DNA of 64,000 nt from Bradyrhizobium liaoningense (GTDB taxonomy: Bacteria > Pseudomonadota > Alphaproteobacteria > Rhizobiales > Xanthobacteraceae): the NCBI RefSeq assembly GCF_018130955.1, contig NZ_JAFCJM010000008.1, positions 147,281 through 211,280 of the forward strand. The letters are read 5' to 3'. This document shows positions 16,382 through 25,602 of this stretch, piece after piece. Made by a program: the position numbers and the translations under genes. The stretch's first letter is position 1. Every line of letters starts with the position of its first letter. The notes beneath the pieces were generated by a model. The model was not told the origin of the DNA, did no database searches, and saw only the letters and a list, made by a program, of their open reading frames with translations.

Positions 16382-18216
16382 CTCGTCACTCCCTGAAAGA
16401 TGCTTGCGCCGTTGTCGGCGCGACCAACGCGGTCGCGAAAAATTGCGAATAGTTCTCGGCCGACTCCGCTTTGTGCGATGGAAGAATCGAAACGCATCGG
16501 CGCCCGCGCCCTCCATTCTTCCGGATCGACAAGAACCTCGAGCCGGCCGGCAATGGCGTCGACTCTGATGAGGTCGCCGTCGCATATTTTGGCGATTGTG
16601 CCCCCTTCGGCCGCTTCCGGTGTGACGTGAATGGCGGCCGGCACCTTGCCAGAGGCGCCCGAAAGCCGCCCGTCGGTCACGAGGGCGACTTTGAGGCCGC
16701 GATCCTGCAACACGCCGAGTGGGGGCATCAGCTTGTGCAACTCCGGCATTCCGTTGGCTTTCGGTCCCTGGAAGCGCATGACGATGACGAGATCGTTCGT
16801 GAGTTCTCCCCCCGCAAAGGCTTTCTGCAACTCTTCCTGGGAATGAAAGACGCGGGCGGGCGCTTCGATCACATGCCGTTGTGGCGCAACGGCTGATGTC
16901 TTGATGATGGCCGTCCCGATGTCGCCATTCAGGACTTTCAGCCCGCCTGTCTTTTGAAAGGGCTCGGAAGCGCCTCGCAGCACGGAAGGATCACCGCTGG
17001 CTTGCGCTCCTTCATGCCATGTTACCGTTCCCTCGGAGCCGAGCTTCGGCTCGCTCAGGTATGCCACCAGGCCATCGCCCGCGACTGTGGTGACGTTTGC
17101 GTGCAAGAGGCCGGCTCCGAGCAGTTCCCGGATCAGGAAGCCCATGCCGCCGGCGGCATGGAAATGGTTCACGTCTGCAGAACCGTTGGGATAGATCCGG
17201 GCCAAGAGCGGCGTGACCTCGGCGAGGTCGGCGAAATCGTCCCAGGTAAGGGTGAGGCCGGCCGCCGCAGCCATGGCAATCAGATGCAGCGTCAGATTGG
17301 TCGAGCCGCCAGTGGCGTGCAGCCCCACGATGCCGTTGACGAACGTGCGCTCGTCGAGCACGCGCCCGATCGGGGTGTATTGATTGCCGAGCGAGGTGAT
17401 GTCCAATGCTCGCTCGGTCGCCGCGCAAGTAAGCGCATCGCGCAAAGGCGTATTCGGGTTCACGAAAGATGCGCCCGGGAGCTGAAGGCCCATGATCTCC
17501 ATCAGCATCTGGTTGGTGTTGGCCGTCCCGTAAAACGTGCACGTCCCCGCGCCGTGGTAGGCTTGCGCTTCCGCTTCCAGCAGAGCTTCGCGACCGAGCT
17601 TTCCTTCGGCGTAGGCCTGGCGGATTTTCGCTTTTTCGTTGTTGGCCAGGCCCGAGGTCATCGGCCCCGACGGAATGAAGACCGCAGGCAAATGCCCGAA
17701 CGAGAGCGCGCCGATAACGAGGCCCGGCACGATCTTGTCGCAAATGCCGAGAAACACGGCGGCATCGAAGGTTTGATGCGACAGCGCGATCGCCGTGGAC
17801 AAGGCGATGACCTCGCGTGAGAACAGCGAGAGCTCCATTCCCGCTTCGCCTTGCGTGATGCCGTCGCACATCGCCGGCACGCCGCCTGCGACCTGGGCAA
17901 CACCCCCCGCCGCACGCGCGCTCTGTCGGATGAGATCAGGGAAACGCTCATAGGGCTGATGCGCCGAGAGCATATCGTTGTAGGCCGTGACAATTCCGAG
18001 ACTGGGAACGTGGCCATCCTGCATCAGCTTCTTGTCGCGCCCGCCGCAAGCCGCGAAAGCATGGGCCTGGTTGGCGCATCCCAGTCGTCGCCGCACCGGC
18101 GTGCTCGCCGCATTCGCAATGCGGTCGAGATAGCGTGCCCGGCTGTCGTAACTGCGCCGAGCGATGCGATCCGTCACTTCGGCGACGCGCGCATTGACCC
18201 TTGCTTCGATCGTCAT
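16378..18216 (-). CDS. edd: Phosphogluconate dehydratase
   Basis: 612 residues of the IlvD/Edd family, dehydrating 6-phosphogluconate to KDPG. Iron-sulfur ligand segments are visible: the cysteine in [31 protein letters not shown] and [15 protein letters not shown]. The length matches the Edd branch (about 600) rather than IlvD (about 560). A strong AGGAGGC site precedes the ATG. It lies between zwf and eda, as in many proteobacterial Entner-Doudoroff operons. Confidence 0.96.
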   Translation of the reverse strand: MTIEARVNARVAEVTDRIARRSYDSRARYLDRIANAASTPVRRRLGCANQAHAFAACGGRDKKLMQDGHVPSLGIVTAYNDMLSAHQPYERFPDLIRQSARAAGGVAQVAGGVPAMCDGITQGEAGMELSLFSREVIALSTAIALSHQTFDAAVFLGICDKIVPGLVIGALSFGHLPAVFIPSGPMTSGLANNEKAKIRQAYAEGKLGREALLEAEAQAYHGAGTCTFYGTANTNQMLMEIMGLQLPGASFVNPNTPLRDALTCAATERALDITSLGNQYTPIGRVLDERTFVNGIVGLHATGGSTNLTLHLIAMAAAAGLTLTWDDFADLAEVTPLLARIYPNGSADVNHFHAAGGMGFLIRELLGAGLLHANVTTVAGDGLVAYLSEPKLGSEGTVTWHEGAQASGDPSVLRGASEPFQKTGGLKVLNGDIGTAIIKTSAVAPQRHVIEAPARVFHSQEELQKAFAGGELTNDLVIVMRFQGPKANGMPELHKLMPPLGVLQDRGLKVALVTDGRLSGASGKVPAAIHVTPEAAEGGTIAKICDGDLIRVDAIAGRLEVLVDPEEWRARAPMRFDSSIAQSGVGRELFAIFRDRVGRADNGASIFQGVTR

Positions 18217-18265
18217 ATAGGCCTCCTGTTCGCGGATTGAGCATCGACTAAGCGCTGCTCCGTGG

Positions 18266-19744
18266 TCACGGACCGTCCTCCATCCATGTTCGGCCGTCGC
18301 GTTCGATCAGCGCGACGGCGGCGGAGGGGCCCCAGCTGCCGGCAACATAGGGGCGCGGGATTTCATTCATCTGGCTCCACGCCTGACGGATCGGGTCGAT
18401 CCAGCGCCATGCCGCCTCGACTTCATCCCGGCGCATGAACAAGGTCGCGTCTCCGCGGACCACATCCATCAACAGCCGTTCGTAAGCGTCCGGTACCGAG
18501 ACGTCGAATGCTTCCGCAAAGCTCATGTCGAGGGGGACATATTGCAGCCGCATGCCGCCCGGTCCGGGCTCCTTGATCATGAGCCAGAGCTTGATCCCCT
18601 CGTCGGGCTGCAGGCGGATCACGAGCCGCGTCTGCACAGCCTTTCCCGAATTCGAATTGAAGATCGAATGCGGAACTTTCCTGAAGGTCACGACGATCTC
18701 GGAACTGCGTTGCTGCAACCGCTTTCCGGTGCGCAGGTAGAAGGGAACGCCGGTCCAGCGCCAATTCGCAACGGCCGCCTTGAGCGCAACGAAAGTCTCG
18801 GTCGAGCTTGGGCGATCGGTGATTTCTTCCGCATAACCGGGAACCGCGATGCCGTCGCATGCGCCGGCGCGGTATTGACCCGGCACGGTTAGGAGTGCCG
18901 CGTTTGTTTCGTCGATCCGTTCGAGCGACTTCAGGATCTTGAGCTTCTCGTCGCGCACGGCGTCGGCTTCGAGCGAATGTGGCGGCTCCATTGCCACCAG
19001 GCAGAGCAGCTGCAGAAGATGGTTCTGCACCATGTCGCGCAGGGCGCCGGACTTGTCGTAGTAGGGGCCACGTTCTTCCACGCCGATGGATTCGGCGACG
19101 GTAATTTGTACATGGTCGATGTGAGCGGCATTCCACAGCGGCTCGAACAATGCGTTGGCGAACCGCAACGCCATCAAATTCTGCACCGTCTCCTTGCCGA
19201 GATAGTGATCGATCCGGTAGACGCGTTCCTCCGGAAAGATCATGCCGACGGTTTGATTGAAGCGGATTGCGGACTCAAGATCCTTGCCGATCGGCTTCTC
19301 GATGACGATGCGGGAATCGCCCTTTGCAAGTCCGTAGTGACCTAGCCTTTCGCAGATCGGTCCGAACAGATGCGGTGCGGTCGCGAGATAATGGACCTGA
19401 ATGCGTTCGGCGTGGGCCGACAGGGCGGCCGCGAGTTCGGTCCACCCATTCTCACCTTCGGCATCGGCTGCCATGTAGGAGATGCGGGCCAGGAAGCGAT
19501 CGAGTTCGGGTCCCGTGGTTTCCGATGCCGGCACATATTTCGTGACCGCCGCGCGCACCATGGCGAGGAAATCATCCCGTGACATCGCGGCGCGCGCGAC
19601 GCCGAGAATCGTTGCTTCATCTGGTAGCTGGCCCGCAAAATCGCGACGAAACAGCGCCGGCAACAGCTTGCGGCACGCCAGATCGCCCGTCGCTCCGAAG
19701 ACGGTCAGGACGAAGGGAGCCACGGGAATCACGCGGCTTGTCAT
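18266..19744 (-). CDS. zwf: Glucose-6-phosphate 1-dehydrogenase
   Basis: 492 residues. The nucleotide-binding loop [16 protein letters not shown] starts at residue 16, and the active-site segment [21 protein letters not shown] is intact. The enzyme oxidises glucose-6-phosphate with NADP to 6-phosphogluconolactone, feeding the edd/eda pair downstream. ATG at 19744 is chosen because homologues begin just before the dinucleotide fold; an ATG 66 bp further upstream is less likely. A 49-bp gap separates it from edd. Confidence 0.96.
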   Translation of the reverse strand: MTSRVIPVAPFVLTVFGATGDLACRKLLPALFRRDFAGQLPDEATILGVARAAMSRDDFLAMVRAAVTKYVPASETTGPELDRFLARISYMAADAEGENGWTELAAALSAHAERIQVHYLATAPHLFGPICERLGHYGLAKGDSRIVIEKPIGKDLESAIRFNQTVGMIFPEERVYRIDHYLGKETVQNLMALRFANALFEPLWNAAHIDHVQITVAESIGVEERGPYYDKSGALRDMVQNHLLQLLCLVAMEPPHSLEADAVRDEKLKILKSLERIDETNAALLTVPGQYRAGACDGIAVPGYAEEITDRPSSTETFVALKAAVANWRWTGVPFYLRTGKRLQQRSSEIVVTFRKVPHSIFNSNSGKAVQTRLVIRLQPDEGIKLWLMIKEPGPGGMRLQYVPLDMSFAEAFDVSVPDAYERLLMDVVRGDATLFMRRDEVEAAWRWIDPIRQAWSQMNEIPRPYVAGSWGPSAAVALIERDGRTWMEDGP

Positions 19745-19802
19745 GCGCGAGCCTTTCTCAATTCGATCCCGTCCGATGGGCCGCGTTGCGTCCGTCACTC
19801 TG

Positions 19803-20771
19803 TCAAGCATGGCAAGGCTCCGTACTCGGCTCCGTACTCGCATCGATGTCGGCGGCGGTCGGCAGGTCGGCACCATCACGGGAAACCGTGATGGCGGCGG
19901 CAGCCGTGCCGTAAGCAAGCAACTCGCGGATTGCAGACAGGTCGAGCGCGGCGATGGCGTCGGGATGGAGCCTGCCGGTCTTCGCAAGCTGCGCAAGCAG
20001 CGCGGCGTGGAATGTGTCGCCAGCGCCCACAGTGTCGCGCACGACCACGGAACGACCGGACACTGAAACGCTTCCAGCGGCGGAAAAGGCGGTCGCCCCC
20101 TTCGCTCCCTCGGTCACCACCACCAGGCGTGCGCCGCACTTGAGCCAGTAGGCGGCAGCATCGGCAATTGACAAGCGACCGCTCCACGCAACGCGAACGT
20201 CCTCGTCGCTCGCCTTGATTATCGTGGCCGTTCGGTAGAAGCGTTCCGCGGCGACCGCCCAGCTCTGCATGTCGCCGACGACGGTGGGACGGACGTTCGC
20301 ATCGACGCTGATGACGCGGCGACCGTGCTCGCGTCGGGCGAGCGCGGCAAATGTGGTGCCAACCGGCTCGACAGCCATCGAATAAGAGCCGAAGGTCAGA
20401 GCCTGAATATCGTTCGGCAGCGTGCCGGGAAGGTCGGCAAGCCCAAGCGAACGATCTGCCGCCCCCTCGCCATGGAAGGCGTAGTTCGGTTGACCGTCGT
20501 CGGTTGTCGCCACGATCGAAATCGTGGACGGCCGGTCGGTGCGCACGAGGAAGTCATCATCCACGCCTTCGCAAGCCAGCCTGTCCGCGAGGAACGCGCC
20601 GAAGTGATCGTGCGAGATGCCGCTCAGGAAGGCCGTTCGGACGCCAAGCCGGGCGAGACCAATCGCGACATTGAAGGGAGAGCCACCGGCAACGGCACGG
20701 ACCGACATTTCCGACCGGCCGGGCCTCGTCACAAATAGATCGATCAGGGCTTCGCCACAGACAAGAATCAC
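19803..20771 (-). CDS. PfkB-family sugar kinase, probable fructokinase
   Basis: 322 residues of the ribokinase/PfkB family. The N-terminal signature region (CGEALIDLF, AGGSPFNVAIGLARLG) and the C-terminal active-site motif DTVGAGDTFHAALL, with the catalytic Asp, are complete. The sequence resembles fructokinases, and the gene lies beside an FrcBCA-like importer and zwf-edd-eda, so fructose is the likeliest substrate. A 2-keto-3-deoxygluconate or other hexose kinase role cannot be excluded. The repetitive C-terminal tail (STEPSTEPCHA) is unusual. Confidence 0.85.
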   Translation of the reverse strand: MILVCGEALIDLFVTRPGRSEMSVRAVAGGSPFNVAIGLARLGVRTAFLSGISHDHFGAFLADRLACEGVDDDFLVRTDRPSTISIVATTDDGQPNYAFHGEGAADRSLGLADLPGTLPNDIQALTFGSYSMAVEPVGTTFAALARREHGRRVISVDANVRPTVVGDMQSWAVAAERFYRTATIIKASDEDVRVAWSGRLSIADAAAYWLKCGARLVVVTEGAKGATAFSAAGSVSVSGRSVVVRDTVGAGDTFHAALLAQLAKTGRLHPDAIAALDLSAIRELLAYGTAAAAITVSRDGADLPTAADIDASTEPSTEPCHA

Positions 20772-20890
20772 GATGCATCACCCCTGTTCATCGTGACAAG
20801 CCTCGAGGCTGTCACGCCGTTCGCGCGAAGAACGATCCGCGCCAGGTACGATGATGCGTTCGGGGCGGAGAGCCGTGTCGTCGACCATGC

Positions 20891-22132
20891 TTAATCCTTG
20901 AAGAGCACGTCGTGATCGCGAGCGAACGCCGCGAGCAACGGCAAGGCCGCACCGCCGATCGCGCGTGCATCACGCCCGATCGAGCCTTCCACCACCACGG
21001 CGTCGGTGAGGCCCTGCCGGTCCATACGAGCCCAATGTTCATTTGTGCGCTCGACGAGGCGACGGCGTACATCGAGCGGAAAGGCTCCGTCGATGATGAC
21101 GGCTTCAAAGTCGATCACGGCCAGCAATGCGGCGATGGCCTGCGCCAGCGCCTCGGCGGCGGCCGTGACCCACGCTTCGAGCGGATCCTCGAAACTCGAC
21201 CAGTCGTCGGGCGAGAGCCAGATATCAGTGCCACGTCGACCGGCGGCGATCAGTCGGCGCTCCAACTGGTAGATGGAGGCGGTGCGGATTAACTGCTGAA
21301 GGCTTGTCTCGCCATTTTCGTCCCGCCGCATGATCGGCATGGAGCCGAGCGCGCCGGCGTTGCCGCTGCGGCCCGGGAAGAGGCTTCCGTTCAGAACGAT
21401 ACCGCCGCCGATGAAGGCGCCGATGTAGAAGTAGGCGAAATCCCGGTACGCTGCGCCGGCACCGAAGGTGAGTTCGGCCGCGCATGCCGAAGTCGCGTCG
21501 TTGCAGACGTGCACCGGCCAAGGGCCGAAGCGGCGCGAGAGTTCAGCGGCGACGTTGAAATCACGCCACTTGCCGAGTACGCCGGGCGGCGTTTGCAGAT
21601 CGGCTTCCCAGTTCCACAATTCAAATGGCATCGCGACGCCGAGGCCGCTGATCCTGCCATGCTGGGCTTCGGGCAATTCGGCGAGAAGGCCCGGCATCTC
21701 GCGCTCCGCAAATGCCATGATCTCTTCGGGCACCGGGAAGGAATAGATCGCGCGGCGTCTGGCGCGGATTCCGGCGGTGAAGTCCATCAACACCAGATCG
21801 GAGCTGCGCCGGCCGATCATCAGCCCCAGTCCAAAAGCGCCGTCTGGGTTGAGCGAGTAGGGGACAGAGGGCTGCCCGATGCGGCCTCGCTGCGGTTCGC
21901 CGGCAAGGAGCAGCCCGTCGGCTTCCAGCCGATTGATGATCACGGTCGTGGTTTGAGTCGACAGGCCGGTGAGCCGCGCGATCTCGACTTTGGCGAGGCC
22001 GCGATGGCGCCGGATGAGGGAGAGGATCAGGCGCTCGTTATACAGTCGCACGCCCGTTTGGGTGGTGCCGCGGCTTCCGCCCGGCAAGGCCGTCGGCGGG
22101 TTAACCGCTCCAACCGGTGCTGTTTCTTCCAT
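20891..22132 (-). CDS. ROK-family transcriptional regulator
   Basis: 413 residues from the chosen start: a winged HTH (about 25-85, with AKVEIARLTGLSTQTTTVIINRLEADGLL) followed by a ROK/actin-like sugar-binding domain (about 95-405) with HVCNDATSACAAEL and GAFIGGGIVLNG. The zinc motif CxCGxxGCxE of ROK kinases is absent, as in many regulators. It is divergent from frcB and upstream of the fructokinase-zwf-edd-eda genes, so it probably represses the locus until a sugar binds. ATG at 22132 has GGAG at good spacing; ATG at 22159 and TTG at 22183 are alternatives. Confidence 0.87.
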   Translation of the reverse strand: MEETAPVGAVNPPTALPGGSRGTTQTGVRLYNERLILSLIRRHRGLAKVEIARLTGLSTQTTTVIINRLEADGLLLAGEPQRGRIGQPSVPYSLNPDGAFGLGLMIGRRSSDLVLMDFTAGIRARRRAIYSFPVPEEIMAFAEREMPGLLAELPEAQHGRISGLGVAMPFELWNWEADLQTPPGVLGKWRDFNVAAELSRRFGPWPVHVCNDATSACAAELTFGAGAAYRDFAYFYIGAFIGGGIVLNGSLFPGRSGNAGALGSMPIMRRDENGETSLQQLIRTASIYQLERRLIAAGRRGTDIWLSPDDWSSFEDPLEAWVTAAAEALAQAIAALLAVIDFEAVIIDGAFPLDVRRRLVERTNEHWARMDRQGLTDAVVVEGSIGRDARAIGGAALPLLAAFARDHDVLFKD

Positions 22133-22226
22133 CCTCGGCTCCGCAAGCGCCTTGGTCATTTGCCCAGCAAGTTCGCTTCCCAAGGCGGTCGATCACTACA
22201 ATGAACGCAGTCGAGGGCGAGTGTCA

Positions 22227-22281
22227 ATTAATAAGTCGGGATGATTTATTTATTGACAGGGCCGTTTGTAGCCTCTTAGGA
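22227..22281 (+). promoter_or_regulatory. Promoter and candidate ROK operator upstream of frcB
   Basis: TTGACA at 22253-22258, a 17-base spacer and TTAGGA at 22276-22281 form a promoter. Just upstream and overlapping the -35 lies an AT-rich inverted arrangement, AATAA (about 22230) and TTATT (about 22247), a likely repressor site in this GC-rich context. Confidence 0.55.
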
Positions 22282-22334
22282 TCGCCCAACACGCGGACGA
22301 ACCGCGCAGGCACAAATGCTCCAGGAGGGAATAC

Positions 22335-23354
22335 ATGCGTCAGTCACTCGGACTATTCGCGGCACTCGCGCTTACTTTGGGCGCCACCAGCTCCTTCGCG
22401 GCCGACAAGCCGATCGTCGGGCTCATCACCAAGACCAACACCAATCCGTTCTTCGTGAAGATGAAGGCCGGCGCCGAGGAGGCGGCCAAGGCCAATGATG
22501 TCGAGCTGCGATCCTTCGCCGGGAAGGTCGACGGTGACAATGAGGGCCAAGTCGCGGCCATTGAGAACCTGATCGCCGCCGGCGCCAAAGGCATCCTGAT
22601 CACACCGAACGACTCCCGCGCCATCGTTCCGGCCGTCGAGAAGGCAAGGGCCGCGGGCATTCTGGTCATTGCCCTCGACACCCCGCTCGACCCGGCGAAT
22701 GCAGCGGATGCGACGTTTGCGACCGACAATTTCCTGGCGGGTCAATTGATCGGCCAGTGGGCCGCCAAGACGCTGGGCGCCAAGGCGGCATCGGCGAAGA
22801 TCGCGCTACTCGACCTGAACGTGAACCAGATCTCGGTCGACGTCGCCCGCGATCAGGGTTTTCTGAAAGGTTTTGGCATTGATCTCGGCAACCCCGCCAA
22901 GATCGGCGACGAGAAGGATGCGCGCATCGTCGGCCATGATGTGACGCTCGGCAGCGAGGAAGGCGGCCGCAAGGCGATGGAGAACTTGCTGCAGAAGGAT
23001 CCCGGCATCTCGCTCGTCTATACCATCAACGAGCCTGCGGCAGCGGGAGCCTACGAGGCCCTGCGCTCGGTCGGCCGCGACAAGGACGTGCTGATCGTTT
23101 CGGTCGACGGCGGTTGCCCCGGCGTGCGCAACGTGAAGGACGGCGTCATCGGAGCCACCTCCATGCAGTTCCCGTTGCTGATGGCGGCGAAAGGCGTCGA
23201 GGCGGTGAAGGCCTTCGCCTCTGGCGGCGGCAAGCCGAAGGCGTCGCCGGGCCTGGACTTCGTCAACACCGGTGTCGAGCTCGTCACCGACAAGCCGGCC
23301 GGCGAGATGCCGTCGATCGACAGCGCCGCCGCATTGAAGAAGTGCTGGGGCTGA
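22335..23354 (+). CDS. Sugar ABC transporter substrate-binding protein, FrcB-like
   Basis: 339 residues. A signal peptide ([23 protein letters not shown]) is followed by a periplasmic type-I binding fold: [70 protein letters not shown], and [19 protein letters not shown]. It resembles the fructose-binding protein FrcB of rhizobia. It is the first gene of the frcBCA-type operon, with AGGAGG-like spacing before the ATG. An 11-bp stem-loop follows the gene. Confidence 0.9.
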   Translation: MRQSLGLFAALALTLGATSSFAADKPIVGLITKTNTNPFFVKMKAGAEEAAKANDVELRSFAGKVDGDNEGQVAAIENLIAAGAKGILITPNDSRAIVPAVEKARAAGILVIALDTPLDPANAADATFATDNFLAGQLIGQWAAKTLGAKAASAKIALLDLNVNQISVDVARDQGFLKGFGIDLGNPAKIGDEKDARIVGHDVTLGSEEGGRKAMENLLQKDPGISLVYTINEPAAAGAYEALRSVGRDKDVLIVSVDGGCPGVRNVKDGVIGATSMQFPLLMAAKGVEAVKAFASGGGKPKASPGLDFVNTGVELVTDKPAGEMPSIDSAAALKKCWG

Positions 23355-23385
23355 TCGCGCCCTTGAACTGTAGCCGCTGGCAAGG

Positions 23386-23412
23386 ACTGGCGCCCGCGAG
23401 CCGGGCGCCAGT
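23386..23412 (+). promoter_or_regulatory. Intercistronic stem-loop between binding-protein and permease genes
   Basis: A perfect 11-bp stem (ACTGGCGCCCG and its complement) with a 5-base loop, and no T-tract. Such hairpins downstream of binding-protein genes often stabilise the upstream mRNA, giving more binding protein than permease. Confidence 0.55.
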
Positions 23413-23477
23413 AAGAGCCGAGGACGCTCACCCGAGACTGGATGGGCAGGTCTCCGCATGCAACGAGGAAAACGGCC

Positions 23478-24560
23478 ATGACTGATATCGGCAGTAGTCG
23501 TCCCGCTGCCCAGGCCTTCGAGCTCGTGCTCGACAAGGGCGAGAGCCGCGTGGCCGAATTCGAAGTCCGTGCAAGATCGCCGCTGCAAAAGCTTCAGCAC
23601 TTCCTGCACGCCAATCCGACGGCGGTGCCGGCGATTGTGCTCCTGCTCAGCGTTGCGGCGTTCGGCTTCACCGTCGGCTCGCGCTTTCTCTCGACGTTCA
23701 ACCTGTCACTGATCATCCAGCAGGTCACGATCATCGGCGTGATCGGGGCGGCGCAGACGCTGATCGTGATCACCGCCGGCATCGATCTGTCGGTTGGGGC
23801 GATCATGGTGCTGTGTTCCGTCATCATGGGCAAGCTTGCGGTCACCATGGGACTGCCAGCTCCAATCGCGCTCCTTGCCGGCGTCGCCGCGGGTGCCGGC
23901 TGCGGCGTGCTCAATGGTGCGCTCGTGACCCGGCTCAAGCTGCCGCCCTTCATCGTCACGCTCGGGACATGGTCGATCTTTTTCGCGCTCAATCTCTGGT
24001 ATTCGGCGTCCGAGACCATCCGCTCGCAGGAGGTCGCGAAAATCGCCCCGTTGCTGCAGGCATTGGGAACGCCGGTGAACGTCCTTGGCGCCCGTTTCAC
24101 CTACGGCTCCTTCTTCATGCTCGGGCTCGTCGCATTGATCTGGTTCGTGCTCAATCGCACGGCCTTCGGGCGCCATCTCTATGCGGTCGGCGACGATCCC
24201 GATGCGGCGCGACTTTCCGGCATCCGGACCGACCGCATCCTCTTCAGCGTCTATGTGATCGCCGGCGTGATTTGCGCGCTCGGTGCCTGGACGTTGATCG
24301 GGCGCATTGGTTCGATCAGCCCGCAGGCCGGCCAGACGGCCAATCTGGACAGCATCACGGCGGTGGTCGTCGGTGGCGCCAGCCTGTTCGGCGGGCGTGG
24401 TTCGATTATCGGCACGCTGATCGGCGCCCTCATCGTCGGCGTATTTCGCAACGGGCTCGCTCTGTCCGATGTCGACGTGCTCTGGCAGGAATTCGCCGTC
24501 GGTTGGCTGATCATCATCGCAGTGGCGCTCGATCAATGGATTCGCAAGGTGTCAGCATGA
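23478..24560 (+). CDS. Sugar ABC transporter permease, FrcC-like
   Basis: 360 residues of the RbsC/FrcC branch with about eight to ten membrane helices. Conserved features are GIDLSVGAIMVL, PPFIVTLGTWSIFFAL, the cytoplasmic coupling region NRTAFGRHLYAVGDDPDAARLSGI and GGASLFGGRGSIIGTLIGAL. ATG at 23478 is preceded by GAGGA; an upstream start has none. It overlaps the ATPase gene by 4 bp (ATGA). Confidence 0.92.
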   Translation: MTDIGSSRPAAQAFELVLDKGESRVAEFEVRARSPLQKLQHFLHANPTAVPAIVLLLSVAAFGFTVGSRFLSTFNLSLIIQQVTIIGVIGAAQTLIVITAGIDLSVGAIMVLCSVIMGKLAVTMGLPAPIALLAGVAAGAGCGVLNGALVTRLKLPPFIVTLGTWSIFFALNLWYSASETIRSQEVAKIAPLLQALGTPVNVLGARFTYGSFFMLGLVALIWFVLNRTAFGRHLYAVGDDPDAARLSGIRTDRILFSVYVIAGVICALGAWTLIGRIGSISPQAGQTANLDSITAVVVGGASLFGGRGSIIGTLIGALIVGVFRNGLALSDVDVLWQEFAVGWLIIIAVALDQWIRKVSA

Positions 24561-25354
24561 GTGCAGGACCGAACGTTCCCGGGGCAACACCGCTCCTCCA
24601 GGCGCGCGGCTTGAACAAGCGCTATGGCCGCGTGACGGCGCTCGATCACGCCGACTTCGATCTCTATCAGGGCGAGATCCTGGCTGTGATCGGAGACAAT
24701 GGCGCCGGAAAGTCATCACTGATCCGCGCGCTCTCGGGCGCACTCGTTCCGGACGCCGGCGAGATCAGGCTGGCCGGAATGCCTGTCGCGTTCCGCTCTC
24801 CGCTCGACGCGCAGGCGGCCGGCATCGAGACGGTCCATCAAACGCTTGCACTGTCTCCGAGCCTGTCGATCGCCGACAACATGTTTCTCGGCCGCGAGCT
24901 GCGCCGGGCGGGTCCGCTCGGCACGATCTGCCGCATGCTCGATCGCAAGGCCATGCAGCGCATCGCCCGCGAGAAGCTCACCGAGCTTGGTCTCATGACC
25001 GTGCAGAGCATCAACCAGCGCGTCGAGACCTTATCGGGCGGTCAACGCCAGGGCGTGGCGGTGGCAAGGGCTGCGGCCTTCGGCTCGCGCGTCGTCATCA
25101 TGGACGAACCGACCGCGGCACTCGGGGTCAAGGAATCGCGTCGCGTGCTGGAGCTGATCCTCGACGTGCGACGGCGCGGCATTTCAGTGGTCTTGATCAG
25201 CCACAACATGCCGCACGTGTTCGAGATCGCCGATCGCATCCATATCCATCGGCTCGGTCGGCGGCTCACCGTCATTGATCCGAAGTCCTATACGATGTCG
25301 GATGCGGTGGCTTTCATGACTGGCGCGCGGGTCCCGATCGAAGTTGCCGCGTGA
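24557..25354 (+). CDS. Sugar ABC transporter ATP-binding protein, FrcA-like
   Basis: 265 residues with one nucleotide-binding domain: Walker A GDNGAGKSSLI, signature LSGGQRQGVAVARA, Walker B VVIMDEPTAAL and switch His in LISHN. A single domain of this size matches FrcA, whereas RbsA/XylG-type ATPases have two tandem domains (about 500 residues). The Q-loop region reads IETVHQTLAL. It starts inside the permease stop codon. No kinase gene follows, unlike frcBCAK; the kinase here is in the divergent arm. Confidence 0.92.
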   Translation: MSAGPNVPGATPLLQARGLNKRYGRVTALDHADFDLYQGEILAVIGDNGAGKSSLIRALSGALVPDAGEIRLAGMPVAFRSPLDAQAAGIETVHQTLALSPSLSIADNMFLGRELRRAGPLGTICRMLDRKAMQRIAREKLTELGLMTVQSINQRVETLSGGQRQGVAVARAAAFGSRVVIMDEPTAALGVKESRRVLELILDVRRRGISVVLISHNMPHVFEIADRIHIHRLGRRLTVIDPKSYTMSDAVAFMTGARVPIEVAA

Positions 25355-25475
25355 CGGCAGTCCAACAAGCTTTGGCCATCGCATGGTGCCGGTCCTGCAT
25401 GCTTGTTCTAGGCCAATGCGCGATGAATTCGGGCTGAATCGTCGCCGGTGCGCCCTAGCTCCTTGTTTGAGCACG

Positions 25476-25540
25476 AGCTTTTCGGAAAGTGGCGACACAT
25501 TTTTCCAAAGCGCGTTCTACTGTGCATGGGGTTGTTTTCG
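25476..25540. repeat. Intergenic repeat block with a shared 24-bp element
   Basis: The segment 25517-25540 is repeated in inverted orientation at 63116-63139 with one mismatch; its core TGCATGGGGTTGTTTTCG is identical. The preceding stretch (about 25476-25510) resembles a decayed family B repeat. It lies between convergent genes. Confidence 0.65.
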
Positions 25541-25602
25541 ACGTTCGTGCCGGACGGCGGCGAAAGCCTCGAACCGAACCTCGTGCGTGGCTTTGCCTCG
25601 GC

